Below are positions 9,740 to 22,200 of a DNA stretch of 64,000 bases, one piece after another (the stretch's first letter is position 1; each line of letters starts with the position of its first letter). A program made the translations under genes and the position numbers. The notes under the pieces were generated by a model. It ran no database searches. It was not told where the DNA came from and saw only the letters and a list, made by a program, of their open reading frames with translations. The stretch spans positions 153,561,797-153,625,796 of the forward strand of contig VDFB02047230.1 of assembly GCA_007258455.2 (NCBI GenBank), in the 5' to 3' direction. This DNA comes from Sequoia sempervirens. Taxonomy: Eukaryota > Streptophyta > Pinopsida > Cupressales > Cupressaceae.

Positions 9740-12380
9740 TTACATCTTCCTCTTCCTGTGTCTAGATCTCACTAGGGGAGAGGGTCTAGTCGTAGGACTC
9801 TGCTCCTGTTGTGCCTGTGGCTCCTCAACCTCCATTTTGGATTTAGATCCTACTGCAGCTGCTGGTGATGGCACTGGGAATGACTCCTCCTTAGGCTCAT
9901 CCTCAAGGTCATCCAATGAGAATGCAAATCCACCCCCCTCCTCCATTGCCTATCGCTCTAAATCATAAATGTCATCCTCGGAAAACAACGGAGGCTGCTC
10001 CCCCCGCCCTATCCAATCATTGTATGGATCTATCTCATCCAAATCAATTGGATCATTTGATATTTCCTTTACCTTTCTTGTGCACAATCAAAGATTCTAT
10101 TGCATATAGACAAGGTCATTGAGGCGTTTTTGAGCTAGTTTGTTCCTTTTGTTTGTGTGGATGGCCTCAAACAAGCTCCAATTGCGCTTACAATTGGATG
10201 AACTACAAGGCTGACATAAGACACAAAGGGCAATTGTTTGAAGATTTGGGGTTTTTCCAGTCCAATTTGTCCACCAAACATCTACAAAAAAAAAAAGGGT
10301 TAGTAACTTGTAAATTTCAAATGTTATGCTTAGTGGCTGATTCATTATTGCTCTCTTTGCTAGGTCTGAAGAGAAGAGTGCACCCCTTTTTTCCCTATAT
10401 CTTTGCAATTCATTAACAATGAGGTATGCCTCCTTAGCCGTGGGTGTCATCCTCTAAATACAAGTGGTGAGGCCCTCCATAACCTCTCCAGTAGGATCTA
10501 CATAGGTGCCTGAATGGAAGAAACGAGGGTTCAAGAAGTACCTTGCTGCATGGATGGGTTGGTGGAGTTGATGGTTCCACCTCCTGTTAATAATCTCCCA
10601 AATGGGACCAAACTTGAGGCGGTCCCCCTTATGATAATTTCTAATAGCCTTCTTGGCCCTATCCATAGCCTCGTAAAGATACCTCATTGGGGTTTTATCC
10701 CCATCCACCAAGCGGAGAACTCTAACCAAGGGCTCCGACACCTACAATATAAATTTAAAAATGCAAAAAAGATTAGAGTTACAATTTACAAATTTACAAT
10801 GAAAGACATTAAAAAAAATATTCGATTTGAATTTAGATTCAAAGTTTTGAAGTTACCTTCACAATCTTCGTAGCTCTTTGTGCAAAGAGGACGTCGAAGA
10901 CCATGCTTGCAACTCTTTCTCCTTTTGGCTTCTTCGAATAAGTTGAGTCCAGCCATGCTTGACTCACAACCATTTGTTTCAAAGCCGTCAATGCACCAAG
11001 GATGCTTTGCAACGTTAAGAAAACCATTGCAAACCTTGTCACACTGGATCTCACCAATTCTCTCCCTTGGGTGTGCTCCCTCATCAAGTGAACAACCCAA
11101 GGGTGATTGTAGATAAATTTACTGATCCTCCTTCCATCCTCTACAATCGGTGTGACCTAGTATAAGTTGCTTATGTCCTCCAAAAGAAGGTCAAAGACAT
11201 GTGCAACACATGGTGGACCCAAGAAATTGTGTGTTGTTTATCTTGGAGGATTCTTCCTGCTGCCACATATGCCGTTGCATTGTCAGTTATGATTTGCACC
11301 ACATTTTCAAGCCCAACCTCCATGCACACTTGCTCCAACATTTTAGCCAATTTTTTTGCGTTTTCTACTATGTTGGAGGCATCCACTGATTTCAAGAACA
11401 CCACCTCATCTTTGCAAGAAATCAAAAAATAATGATAGTACGGTTTTTACCATCCGTCCATCCATCAGAAAGAATAGTGCAGCCATATTTTTGCCATTCT
11501 TCTCTTTGTTCTTCTAGTGCTGCCCTTGCCCTTTTAGTTGCACTAGTAAGCAACGTACAAGTACAAAGTGAAATTAAGTATACAATTTTAATTTGTAAAC
11601 AAAAAAATAGCTTAAATTAATCATAAATTAAACTTAAAAAATATAAATTAAAGAACATAAACTAACCTCCCACTCAAGTCTTTGCAAGAAGGTGCCTTGT
11701 AGCCTTTCCCTGCAACTGTTAATGTGGTCACCAAATTGTGCCAGTAAGGTGAGCTTGCCACATTGAAATGGATGTTGTTGAAGTACCAAAAATCCACACA
11801 AGCAATGTTTGCCTGCTTAGGTACCTCCCTATTCCACCCAGTTGCCTCTAAGGAAGGTTGTGCACTAGGTGTGTTTCTAGGCACAAAAAAATCATGCATG
11901 TGTGAACTCATAGGTGCTAATCTTGGTGCTCTACTAGAGGTAGATGAAGGGATCGAGGTGGTGGTGGGCTGCCTTTGCACAAGTGGACCACGAAGAGAGC
12001 CTACTATGCCTGCTACATCATCATTTGACTCAAGGTTGGCTAGAGCACCTTGAGAAGAAGCTATGGCTGCTTGCATTGCTGCTTTTGGCTTCTCTCTTTG
12101 CAGTTTTTTCTCTTTTGCAGCTGCAAGTATGGCATGCATTTGTTTTGGTGTTTGTGCAAGCCTTAGCATCATGTTGAGGGATGCTAGCAAGGTGGTATTT
12201 GAGGCGATTGATGCCTCCACGGTATACATTTTGACATCTAATGCAATAGACTGATCCAGGTTCGAGTCCTTGATATGCATATTTCCAAGCAGGATCTCTA
12301 GCTCCTGCTGGATGAGTGCCTACAAATACCCTAGGCATGGATGGGGCTGACCCTAAGGTAGAAGCGGAATCAGAAGCCAT
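9740..12380 (-). pseudogene. hAT-superfamily transposase, disabled
   Basis: Reading right to left, the start MASDSASTLG is at 12380. A BED-type zinc finger follows (CIRCQNVYRGGINRLKYHL, about 12200-12270), then a Ser/Thr-rich linker and WYFNNIHFNVASSPYW, the usual run-in to DUF659. DUF659 itself shows CTILSDGWTDGKNRT (about 11445-11490), VFLKSVDAS and VVQIITDNATAYVAAG. The C-terminal dimerisation region has VWWTNW, SSSNCKRNWSLFEAIHTNKR and LAQKRLNDLVY. Introns are visible at about 11549-11667 (donor GTTAGT) and 10742-10856 (donor GTAACT, acceptor TTGTAG), with a probable third ending TTTTTTGTAG near 10285. Lesions include frameshifts near 12150, 11430 and 11220 and stops near 11157, 10452 and 10100. 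Domain order is typical of plant hAT transposases. Terminal inverted repeats were not found. Confidence 0.88.
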
Positions 12381-12479
12381 TATCAATTAACCTACACACA
12401 CAATGACAAAGTGAAGACACAACTCGTTAGTTTTTGGATAGAGAATTTAAAAACAAGCTAAATTAGATTAGATAATTTA

Positions 12480-12646
12480 AATCAAAATAGATTACTTTAA
12501 ATTAGTAAAAATCTTAAACTAATTTAAGATTCTAAACATTTTCATAAAAATAAAAAGGATTAAAAAAGAAAATAATAAACTAGGTTTTAAAAAAAAGTGA
12601 AAAAAATGTAAAAAATCAGAAAATTACTTTAAATTAGTAAAATTAA
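12480..12646. repeat. A-rich direct repeat, copy 1
   Basis: This segment and 13255-13410 share an ordered series of motifs: TAAATTAGTAAAA, CTAATnTAAGATT, GTAAACAT/CTAAACAT, AACTAGGxTTT and AAAAAATCAG. They are diverged direct repeats that flank the solo LTR, so the host sequence was already repeated or was split at insertion. Confidence 0.6.
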
Positions 12647-13249
12647 TGTTATTGAGCAGCTTCGGGTTCATCCTTCCAGCCACGAGTGAAGACATAAATA
12701 AATGTAGCCTATCGGCTATTTATTTATATGTATCATTTAATGAGAATATGTGCTTCTCTTGGCAACAATATAATTTCTCTTGGGCCTACCTTATGATTGT
12801 ATTTATTATTTGTAATTATATTATTGTTGTATTCTGGCCGACCTTGTAATATGAAGAGGTGCGACCTCTCTCACACTTGTATATATACAAGGTCACCTTC
12901 ATCTCCTTATTATCAAGCAAGTTCATCTCCTTCCTTCATTCATGTGCGAACTGTTCAAGAGACAAGTGCAAAGTGTTTAAGAGAAAAGTGCGAATTATTC
13001 AAAAAGCAGATTGTGAATTACTCATAGTGCAGATCTGAGTCTCATGAAGGGCAGATTGTTATTGTCGCCATTATTGGTGCAGAATATTGGCCTTGTGATT
13101 GGCCTCATTATAAAGTAATTGTTGCCACCATTTATATAAGAGAGATCTTTGTTGCTGGGTTTTTCTCCCTCAAGAGGATGGTTTTCCCAGGGTATCTGCT
13201 GTGCTATTGTCTGATTTTGAATTGATTTTCTGTGCACTAAATTTGATCA
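12647..13249 (+). mobile_element. Solo LTR of the element A copia family
   Basis: It begins TGTTATTGAGC and ends TTTGATCA. Its 3' part (GTTGCTGGGTTTTTCTCCCT, then CCCAGGGTATCTGC, then TTGATTTTCTGTGCACT) matches, in the opposite orientation, the LTR at 2173-2803. No gag-pol or primer-binding site adjoins it, as expected after LTR-LTR recombination. The flanks (ATTAA and TTAAA) do not form a clean 5-bp duplication. Confidence 0.8.
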
Positions 13250-13254
13250 TTAAA

Positions 13255-13410
13255 ATTTAATATAAATTAGTAAAAAATTAAAGCTAATCTAAGATTGTAA
13301 ACATGTTTTCAACAAAAAAGAGGATTCAAAAGAAAAAAAAATAACTAGGGTTTGAAGAAAATTTCAAAAAAATGAAAAAATCAGCAAAATATGTAAAAAA
13401 ATCAGAAAAA
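13255..13410. repeat. A-rich direct repeat, copy 2
   Basis: Diverged second copy of the repeat at 12480-12646, on the other side of the solo LTR. Confidence 0.55.
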
Positions 13411-16400
13411 TGTGTCAAAAATTCTTGTTTTGATGAATTTAAATCTTGTTTTAATCAATATAAATGTATTTAAATCTTTTTTACACTACATTCATGATGA
13501 TTTTCAAACATAGAATCAACAAAAATGAAGAAAAAATTAAAAAGAAGAAAGAACAAGAAAAATCAGAAAACCTACCTGGAAATCCAATTTGCCTTTGAAA
13601 TCTGATGATCAGAGAACTATGGATAGATCAATGAGGCTTTGGGTCTTTAGGTTGCAGTTATTAACAATGTAGTAAGAATGTGATGATGGGAGGCGTTGTT
13701 GGCATGTGCTTGTCTATAGGTTGGGGTGGAGGATTGGGCCTCAGCATTGGTAATGTAGTAGGAGCTCTAGGCTCGACTGCAAGTTTGTCAAGAAAATCAA
13801 GTATGGTATTAGCCAAAGGGGCAGGGAAAATGCCTTACTCTTGCAACTCCTTGATGATGTTTGGTTGGATCCTAGGGCACATGGATGTGCGTGGAGGCTA
13901 TGGCAGAAAGTGCAAATGTTTTGTTTTTCTAGGTTTTTAGTGTTTTTGTATTTTCATCAAGATGTTTACTAACACTACTCAATGCAGTAAATTAAAATTT
14001 GCCTAGATGGATGCAGCTAAGTGTATGCAATGTCTAAGTGAAAATCCTATATGTGCTTTGTCTATATGTTCATTAATAATTAATGTGGGAGAGAAAGCAA
14101 TGCAACATCTATGTTCTGTGTAATTCAGGTGTAGATTATTCCTAATATGGGAATCTAGATGCCAATGTGCTAATATGTGAGCAAAATTAGATTGTCAATG
14201 AGTAAGCAATGATTGAAATGATGTACTGCTGTTCAAATGATTTAACAAAGAAATCAGCAAGCTAACTAGTTTGTTTTATGCTCAAATAAGTGTATAATTG
14301 TTTATTCAATATATATCAATGTTTGAGCTATGTTCAAGAATGTCTTAAATGCTGTCCTGGTACACAGACAATCTGAAAGATGGTGATAATAACAGGGATA
14401 CTGAACAATATGCCTTAGAAGGCTGCTAGAGAGATGATTTAATCCTTGTCCAACGTTTTACATGCTGATATAATGCTGAACAATGATTTTCTTGATGTGT
14501 ATGGGGTGTCACAAATGCAGGACAGTGAACAATCAAGGCTTTAAGAAGCCGAATTTAATGCCAAGACAAAGATTGAAGAGCCTTTGAATGCTATAGGTCA
14601 ATTGCACAGCAAAATAATTTGTGAATGTGCATGCTTTGTATGCTAGAGGGCTGTCCAAAAACAGGGACAGCAATAATCGAGCTCTCGTGAAGTTGCAAAA
14701 TGATTTGCAATGTGTTTGGAGCTGCCTCAAATGGCAGATAATGAGTGAGCAAGTGTTTTGAAGACCTTCAAAGGTCTGTTTGGCAAAAACGAAGGTGAGA
14801 AATTGAAGATTCCGGTGAGCAGTGGAAGAATAGAGTGCCCAATATGGTGATTGCAGACTGTTAGAAAAGTCTAGAATGATCTCTCCAAAATCTGACCCAA
14901 ACAAGGGAAAATGAGGAAACAAGAAAACAGAGACAAACACAATAGATAAGATAAAACAGATTTTAAACTAAATAAGAATTACTCCAAAGCAAACTAATTC
15001 TAGTGTGATCAAACAAACAACAAAAATGAACTACTAAACCATTCACAAAATAAAACACAACACTAATCTGAACCATGCACTGCATGTCCACAAAATCGGT
15101 GTTGATTTGATGAACAACTGAAGAAGGAATATGATGATTGTCCTCAGGAAGTACTCGAAAATTTTGCAATTCATATGCAACCAGTTGCTTCTCTTGTCTG
15201 AGCATGGACGGATCATGTAGAGAGTTAAAGCAAGTTGATCGTGACCTTTTGGAGCATGTAAGAAAATGATGCAACTTTGAGAGAGGCTTCAATGGTGAAA
15301 ATAGCAGAGATTTTGGCCTAGAGACTCAATACTCAAAAGATTTCTCATTCAAGTAAGAACCCTTCCAAATGAAGCAAAATGAAGCTTAAGAGGTGTGAGG
15401 GGTTGAGCAAATGGGAGTCACAGGAAGTTCTGGGTGGGAGAAATGATTACAAATCAGATTGGGAAGGTGAAATGATTTTTTTTTTTTCTTTTATTCATGC
15501 TGTATGAGAAACAAGACCGCTGGGGCGGGTGGGAAAGTTGTCTTGGTTGTTTTGAAACTCCCATCTTCTAAAAGTTGCAGTTTTGCTAAAGTGGGCGAAA
15601 CCAAGCAATTCAAAGTGAGAGAAGACTACAAAAAGCCAAGCCAAGACATGGGGGTTTGGGAACATGCTATGGAAGACTAGAAGGTGGCCTAGGGGTATGA
15701 TAGGTTAGGGAGGATTGACAACTGATCCATTTCTTGGATGTGTTACAAAGCACGTTTTGGAGTGTTGTGACATCACACAATTGGAATGTTGACTGGATGC
15801 AACGTGATGCACCCACCACCTATGTGGCAGCCAAACATGGGTAGTTCAACAATGGCTTCTACCCTAGATAAAACAAATGTCAATGTAAATAACAATAATA
15901 ATATGCCTTGAGGCCAAGCTGACCCAAAGAAAATCCTATGAACAAGTTTCATGATCTAAGAATGCAGAGTTAAACCCTGGGATTCCTCTGCCAATTAATT
16001 TGACAATGCTCTTCTACAGGCTCTCATACAGGTTGACAAGGAGTTTGATGCCTTGGATGCTAGAGATGCTTACTGAATAAGTTTTACTCACTTGCAGGCA
16101 CTAGTTTTTGCAAACATTGTGTTCTAGTTTGTTTTTTTAAGGTGCATAAAGTAGTGTATTTGTACCCCATGTATTTTGTAGGGTGGTGTGAAATTTTAGT
16201 ACTTAGTTTTCAACTGATCCTTAGTGAAATTGCAACATTGGTGTTTTGTTTTCTAAGGACAGATGCCAATGATTTATGTTCCTTGCACTATATCATATAA
16301 ATAGTAAATACCTTTGATTATGGTTATTATGCAATTACTTTTCTTTGTTTATTGCCACACATATTTCCACTTACATCAAATCATCACCAAAGGCTTTTGG

Positions 16401-16466
16401 ACTACATTCTCAAATTCTATTGGAGGTCAAGAGAAGCTGATTACCTTTTCTCTTTGTTAGTTTTCA
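13411..16466. other. Non-coding stretch, mostly unrecognised
   Basis: The minus strand at 13700-13880 reads open apart from one stop and is Pro-rich (LANTILDFLDKLAVEPRAPT, then PNPPPQPIDKHMP). I cannot assign it. The remainder shows only short frames. Confidence 0.4.
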
Positions 16467-17040
16467 TGATCAGATTAGAGCACAGATGATTAATTCAAAA
16501 ATTCAACACAAAACACAGCAGATACCCTGGGAAAACCGTCCACTTGAGGGAGAAAAACCCAGCAACAATATCACTTATATATTGAATCTCAACAACAATT
16601 ATCTCCTTACAGGAGGCCGATATGAAGGCCTGAATATAAGCACCAAAGTATGATGCAACACAGAAACACAATAATGTAATTCACTAATGATATCTCAGCC
16701 TTCTACTATGTCGATCTGCTCTTGAAGATGAACTTGATCTGCCTTGTAGATGAACTCGCACTAAGAATGGAATGGATGATGAATATCGAATGAACAAAAC
16801 TGAATGATGAACGAGCATATATACACAATGAATGGAAGAGTCATGACTTTTCAAGACAAGTCAGCGTTCATCAAGAATTGTGCCTCCTTCACTAATCATG
16901 ATGTCGGCCTTAACAAACAAATTGCAACCCAACAATAAATTGATGTCTCAATAAATTAAATAGCCCTAGGCTATGATTTAATTTATCATCATGAAGCAAA
17001 GGAGATCGCTGGAAGAATATGACCGACGCTGCCATTAACA
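16467..17040 (-). mobile_element. Second solo LTR of the element A copia family
   Basis: It begins TGATCAG and ends GCCATTAACA. It shares TAATTCAAAAATTCA, ATACCCTGGGAAAACC and GAGGGAGAAAAACCCAGCAA with 2173-2803, in the same orientation. No internal region adjoins it. The same 9-bp CTCTTTGTT stands just outside both ends (about 16450 and 17047) but not at the exact edges, so it is not a proven target duplication. Confidence 0.78.
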
Positions 17041-17411
17041 TCAACACTCTTTGTTACAAGTAGTACTATCTTTGGCTATGTGATGGAATTAACAAAAGGA
17101 AGGCCTTCTGTTTGAATCAGGCTGAATAGGGGCCTTGATGTCCCTGATATGAATGATTAAGGGATGTCCTATGGATGTCAATGTTTTAAAAAAAAGCGGG
17201 ATAGTGGGCTAGGGAGATGTGTTGTTCCTGTCCACCTGTCTAGGATGTTTGAAACTAGCATCTCCTGGCCATCTTGGGGATGCCAGGGCTTCTTCATTCA
17301 GAATGAAAATACAGGGGATGCTCCAAGGATGGTCATGTTTAAAAAAAATTGATAGAGCTTGTAGGATGAGATTTCTCAATCCTGTCCTGAGAATGCCCCC
17401 TCTGTTCTCCT

Positions 17412-18570
17412 AAGATCCATTCAAGAAAAAAGATATTCACCAAGCAAGGAAAAGTCACAGACGTTCAAACTCCAATGATGTTGATGCTGGAGAGAAAGGA
17501 AAAGTTCTACAACCTATTACCCTAGATGAGAATAAGCATAACAACCTTTTCTAAACTATCAACTGTGCTGTAAATGAGTTTGCTGCAATACAACCACTTG
17601 AAGACAGACAGCTCAATCAAAAGGGTAGCTTATCTCTCAAATCTGCTTTTTTACTCCAAAAGCTATCACGCCTTTTTTTCTCAAACAGCTTAATAGAGTC
17701 TTTGCATCACTGAACTGTTTTCAGGATAGTCATATTCTTCTAATATGCTAATTTCCTCTGAGAGTCTATATCCATAACCTTCCCTCCGCCTCTCCTGAAA
17801 ACAACTTCCTTGTGCCCAGTGCTGTCAAGGCACCAAATTTAGTGAGTCTTGATTTAGGTTGGAATGGAGACCTGAGACAACACTGCTAACTTTCTAAGAA
17901 TATTTTCGTTGACTCAAGTTCTGCATATGCTATTGTGCATTCTGCAGTCAGCCAAATTCTGAAAGCTAACAACATTGACAGGGTCCAAGTAATTGAGGCA
18001 AAAGATGAAGAGCAAGTAGGCCAGCTCAGTTGTCTTAGTGCACAGGTCACCAATGTACAATTTTTTAGGGCCAAACAAATGGCAATTCAGAATTGCCTCA
18101 GGAAATAGGCAGACTGCTTAGAACTGCTTCAAAAAAGAGCTACTGGAACCTCCTTAACCAAATTGAAACCACTGAGCTGCTTCTGACCAATGAAAAAGTG
18201 TGAAGAGAGCTTGCTGAAGTGGTCTAGTACAATAAACAAGAACTGGCTGCAAAGATGGCCATTTCATTTGTGAACCTCCCATTGCCAAGCTACCCTCCAC
18301 TAATAAAGAAGTGAAACATCAGACACAGGTTTAAAATTCAAGAAACATCTACAGGCTAGAGTTTGAATCAAGCTCGGTATGAGGGGAAACATGCTGCACT
18401 GCAGGCTTCACATATGGCAAAATTCTGGTGTCCTCACATCTGCTTGGAAAGCTAAGAATACTCTGCTCCTGTCAACTATACTAGTGACTACTGTATATGT
18501 CAAAATGCAGGTCTATGGAAATATAACAACTCCTATACGTCTAGTGACCCTTTTCTTTATTACTCTCTTT
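17412..18570 (+). pseudogene. Long unidentified decayed coding tract
   Basis: The plus strand keeps protein-like frames for over 1 kb with few interruptions. One frame reads KKKDIHQARKSHRRSNSNDV then GEKGKVLQPITLDENK, meets a TAA at about 17551, and continues in the same frame for about 50 codons. Another reads IFVDSSSAYAIVHSAVSQIL, then VQVIEAKDEEQVGQLSCLSA and FFRAKQMAIQNCLRK. After a frame change come SYWNLLNQIETTELLLTNEK and YNKQELAAKMAISFVNLPLP, and later SDYCICQNAGLWKYNN. It is rich in Lys, Glu and Gln with likely helical segments. I do not recognise a family. A processed pseudogene, an unknown element protein, or old upstream exons of the J-domain gene are all possible. Confidence 0.4.
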
Positions 18571-19164
18571 TGGGCCCTTGATCACATCTTGGAGATTTTG
18601 TTTTCTGTTTTCATCTCTGGGTTTTAAGAAATCTTTTTATATTATATAATTTTCTTTTATAAATAAAGATTAATGTCGTGGGTAGAAAGTATCACAGAAG
18701 GCTACAGAATAGCTAGAATCCTTGGGAATTTTCACTGGTTCACAAGCACTACTACACACCCAAAGCACAAAGCACCGTAATGGAAAAAAATAGTTGAAAT
18801 TGTAATTTAGATTTTCCATTTTGTTATCATTCTTATGATCTAAATATGTAGACTAGAAAGGTCATTATATGCCAAAAACCTCTTGTATCGTTTTATTTAT
18901 CAAAGCATTGGAGACTACAATTTTTAATGGCTTGTACAAAGTTCATGAGTTTCTTGCTTAGAGGGAAACCATACATGTTATTCATTTAATTGATCCTTAT
19001 TTCAGTCTTCATTTATAGAAAAATAATATCAGTTAGAAATGAACATACATAGAATGAATTTGTCATTAAATAGGAGTTCAGCATTACTATTTGCTACTTC
19101 TTTGGTGCTTTTTTTTCACTCTGGTAAATTTTTGTACCATATGCACTGGAAATGCTTTGATTAG
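18571..19164. other. Presumed intron sequence upstream of the first visible J-domain gene exon
   Basis: AT-rich with no coding pattern. It ends in a usable acceptor (TTTGATTAG) at 19164. Confidence 0.5.
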
Positions 19165-19278
19165 GCAAAGGAAGTACAACAGTTACGTAGGAGGAAGAGG
19201 GCAGAAGCTGAACGCATCTTAGAAATGGAACGAAGACAAAAGAGACGTCTTGAAGAAATTCGGATAACTCAGAAGAAG
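19165..19278 (+). CDS. J-domain gene exon a (charged helix)
   Basis: Acceptor TTTGATTAG precedes it and donor AAG/GTAACA follows; 38 codons. It encodes AKEVQQLRRRKRAEAERILE and onward to ITQKK, with dense Arg/Lys/Glu. Confidence 0.82.
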
Positions 19279-22200
19279 GTAACAAATTGTAGAATTGATG
19301 TAATTGATTAAATTTTTTCTTCCACTAATTTGAAACAAACCTGCAAAAGCTATCTTGTGCTCTTTACAAATATCTTTTCTCAAGTTGCTATCTATGCAAT
19401 TTATTCTATTTGTATGGTGGAAGCTGCTTATTTATGGCTTTTATTAGTCCAAGCACTCTCTCCCTGCCCTAAAACATGATCTGTTACAGGAAGAGCAAAC
19501 AATGGATCAGAAAGAACAGTTGCGTGATCAAGTTAGGTCAAGGCTTGAAGAAATAGCTTCTACATGCAAAGATATGGTATCATTGCTTCGATCTCTAGGG
19601 ATCCCAGTGGAAGGAGGACCCCTACCCTCATTACAACAGGTTCTCTCTCGCTGAAAGTCAATTATCATACTCAGAAAGTGTAAATTATATACTTTAGTAT
19701 TTATGTCTGAATTTTTTTAATTCCCATGCCTTATTTTAGTGAGAATGGTTTTTGATACTTGCTTAGACTTTTGTATATTGTGTCTGAAAGAGGTATAAGT
19801 AGCCAATTTATCTAAACAATCTTGGCGACATTTTTCTCTTTTTTAACTCTAATTGGATACAGTAATCATTATAGTTGGATACAGTAATCATTATAGTGTT
19901 ACTTTCTGGGATGCTGGGCAGAGTAAAGTTTTGTTTCATCATTACATGCTCCGCTTCCTGCATATTTCAACTCTAGAGCTTTGCATACATTTGCATTTAA
20001 GCATGGACATCATTTTTTTTTCTTGATGGAGGTGGAAGAGTGAGTAAACAAATGTAAGGCTCTTAGATGCTCATTATTTACATATCTGTTAGTGTATGTG
20101 TGTGCAAGAAATAGCATTACACACACCTCTACAAGGAAATAAATTTCATAACAAAATCTTTAAAATGTTAAAAGCATTTTCATATTGTCTGTATGTTTCT
20201 TTTTGTTAAATTTAAGGCTCTTAGATGCTCAATATTTACATATCTGTTGGTGTACGTGTGTGCAAGAAATAGCATTATACATGCCTCTACAAGGAAATAA
20301 ATTTTATAACAAAATCTTTAAAAATGTTAAAAAGCATTTTCATATTGTCTGTATGTTTCTTTTTGTTAAGTAACAAGTAAATATTATGGAAAGATTGGTG
20401 CTAGGTAAGAGGGTCTGATCACTTTTTGTGGCAAACCACAGTAGGAATGCACCTTGAAGTATTTGGGGGCAAAATTGAAAATGGTATCACAGGGTTGTTT
20501 TATTACATATTATAATTATCCACATGATGATTTTATGTAGAAAGACAGTCCTAGAATGTAAGGATCGTGACCCAATTAATCTCACAAAAATGATCAACAA
20601 CTCAATATCTCGTAAGCATGGAATAAAAATCATCCAACGCCATTAAGTAAATAAATTACATAACACAACCTCATGTATGTAGTGCATAATCCAGGTAAAT
20701 GCACATGATAACTGATATACAAAAATTTAACTCTCGCTCTCATGCCATGAAGTCAAATAAATATACAATCTAGAAGCACAAATACAATCAATCATACAAG
20801 AATAATGTGAGGAATATACAATACAGTCTCTGACCACCACCGACCCTCACAGTCATTCACAAGTCAAGAGATGAGAACATGGTTTAGGTGCTTTTCCGCC
20901 TAACCACAAAGTTTATGTTTCCCCAGAATTCTTCCTAATATGAAGAATACCCGACCTTGCACGGTGTACCTAGCAACCTGGAAATAAAAATCAGGAGGGA
21001 ATCCTGGTGCAAGCCTGATGTGTATACATGCATTTCTAACATGAAAATGCAATGTCCCACAAACAGGATATGGTAGAGAAATATAATAATTTTGCTAGGT
21101 AATCATCTATTTCAATGAACACATGGCTTTGGCCAAAGCACTAAAAGTATCATGTAGATCTTGAAGAGGATCGACTTCTTGTTAGCCCATATTCAGCACC
21201 CTATCTTGGAAGGTAAACCCAATCACACATAGTAGACAGAAACATGTAGGAAGAATTCAAATATAAATAATTACTCTTTTTAATTCAAACAAATGTTCAG
21301 TTGTGCATCTTCCATTGTATTAACTTCTCATGCAAATAATAGTGAAATAAATCATTGACATTCAATTCCTTTCCTTTACATGAACTAATTTTTTTTAACA
21401 TACATTGATCTTTCAAATCCTTTATTTTTCATGCAACATGCATGGATTTTTTTACTTCATGCAATCGATTTTCTGTACATCTTTCTCGATTTCCAAACTT
21501 CCATACAATAAAAATGATAAAATACATAATCGACATGCAATTTGCTTTTGGACATGCAACAATGCAAATTGATCTACAATGACATTTTTCAAATTAATGC
21601 AATAATGACCAAATTTAATGTTGAGGTCAATTTGTAATACAAGATACATATTTAACTATTTACATATACATGTTGATTTAAAATGTCCTATTAGTACTCT
21701 ACTGTTTAGATCCTATGATCACATGCTACTGCTGATATACTATTAGGTTTCATTGCATTTAAAAAGATTAGATTCATAAATATACCAAATCCAGCTTTTA
21801 CTTTTTACTGAAAAGTAATCAATAGCATGTAGTTTTCACAGTCCATGATAATACAAATGCTAGATTTCTGGCTTAAAACTGTGTTATATTTTTAGCATCG
21901 ACGTTTCAGATCAAACTCCATGATCCATCATCAGGATAATGCAGAAAGAGAACACATGATGGATCATGGAGTTTGATCCGAAACGTTGATGCTAAAAATA
22001 ACAGAGGTTTAAGCCAGAAATGTAGCATTTGAAAAGTAATCTTTATAACAGATTTAAATTCACATAAAGAACACAGGATACAGCACAAGAATTTTATATT
22101 GCAGATTTCAAACTGGATGCCAAACTGGAAAAAAAATAAAAGAGATGTGGGAAGAAGAACACAAAACAAGGTCTATTTTTATATAGTTGTGCTTAAATTG

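Larger units (their letters stand above)
12397..13577 (-). other. Putative 5' UTR intron of the hAT gene, enlarged by a solo LTR
   Basis: On the minus strand a donor-like TTTCCAG/GTAGGT lies at about 13572-13584 and an acceptor-like GTGTGTGTAG lies just upstream of the transposase ATG. A short non-coding first exon followed by this intron would explain both sites. A solo LTR (12647-13249) lies inside. No transcript evidence is available, so the intron is inferred from splice motifs only. Confidence 0.4.

Noticed and set aside
13680..13940. 86-codon Gly/Met-rich plus-strand frame
   Set aside because: It looks like the complement of a Pro-rich minus-strand stretch; neither strand could be assigned.
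16006..16076. Exon-like segment after a CTTCTACAG acceptor, reading ALIQVDKEFDALDARDAY
   Set aside because: It ends in a stop without a donor and no family was recognised, so it was not joined to the J-domain gene.
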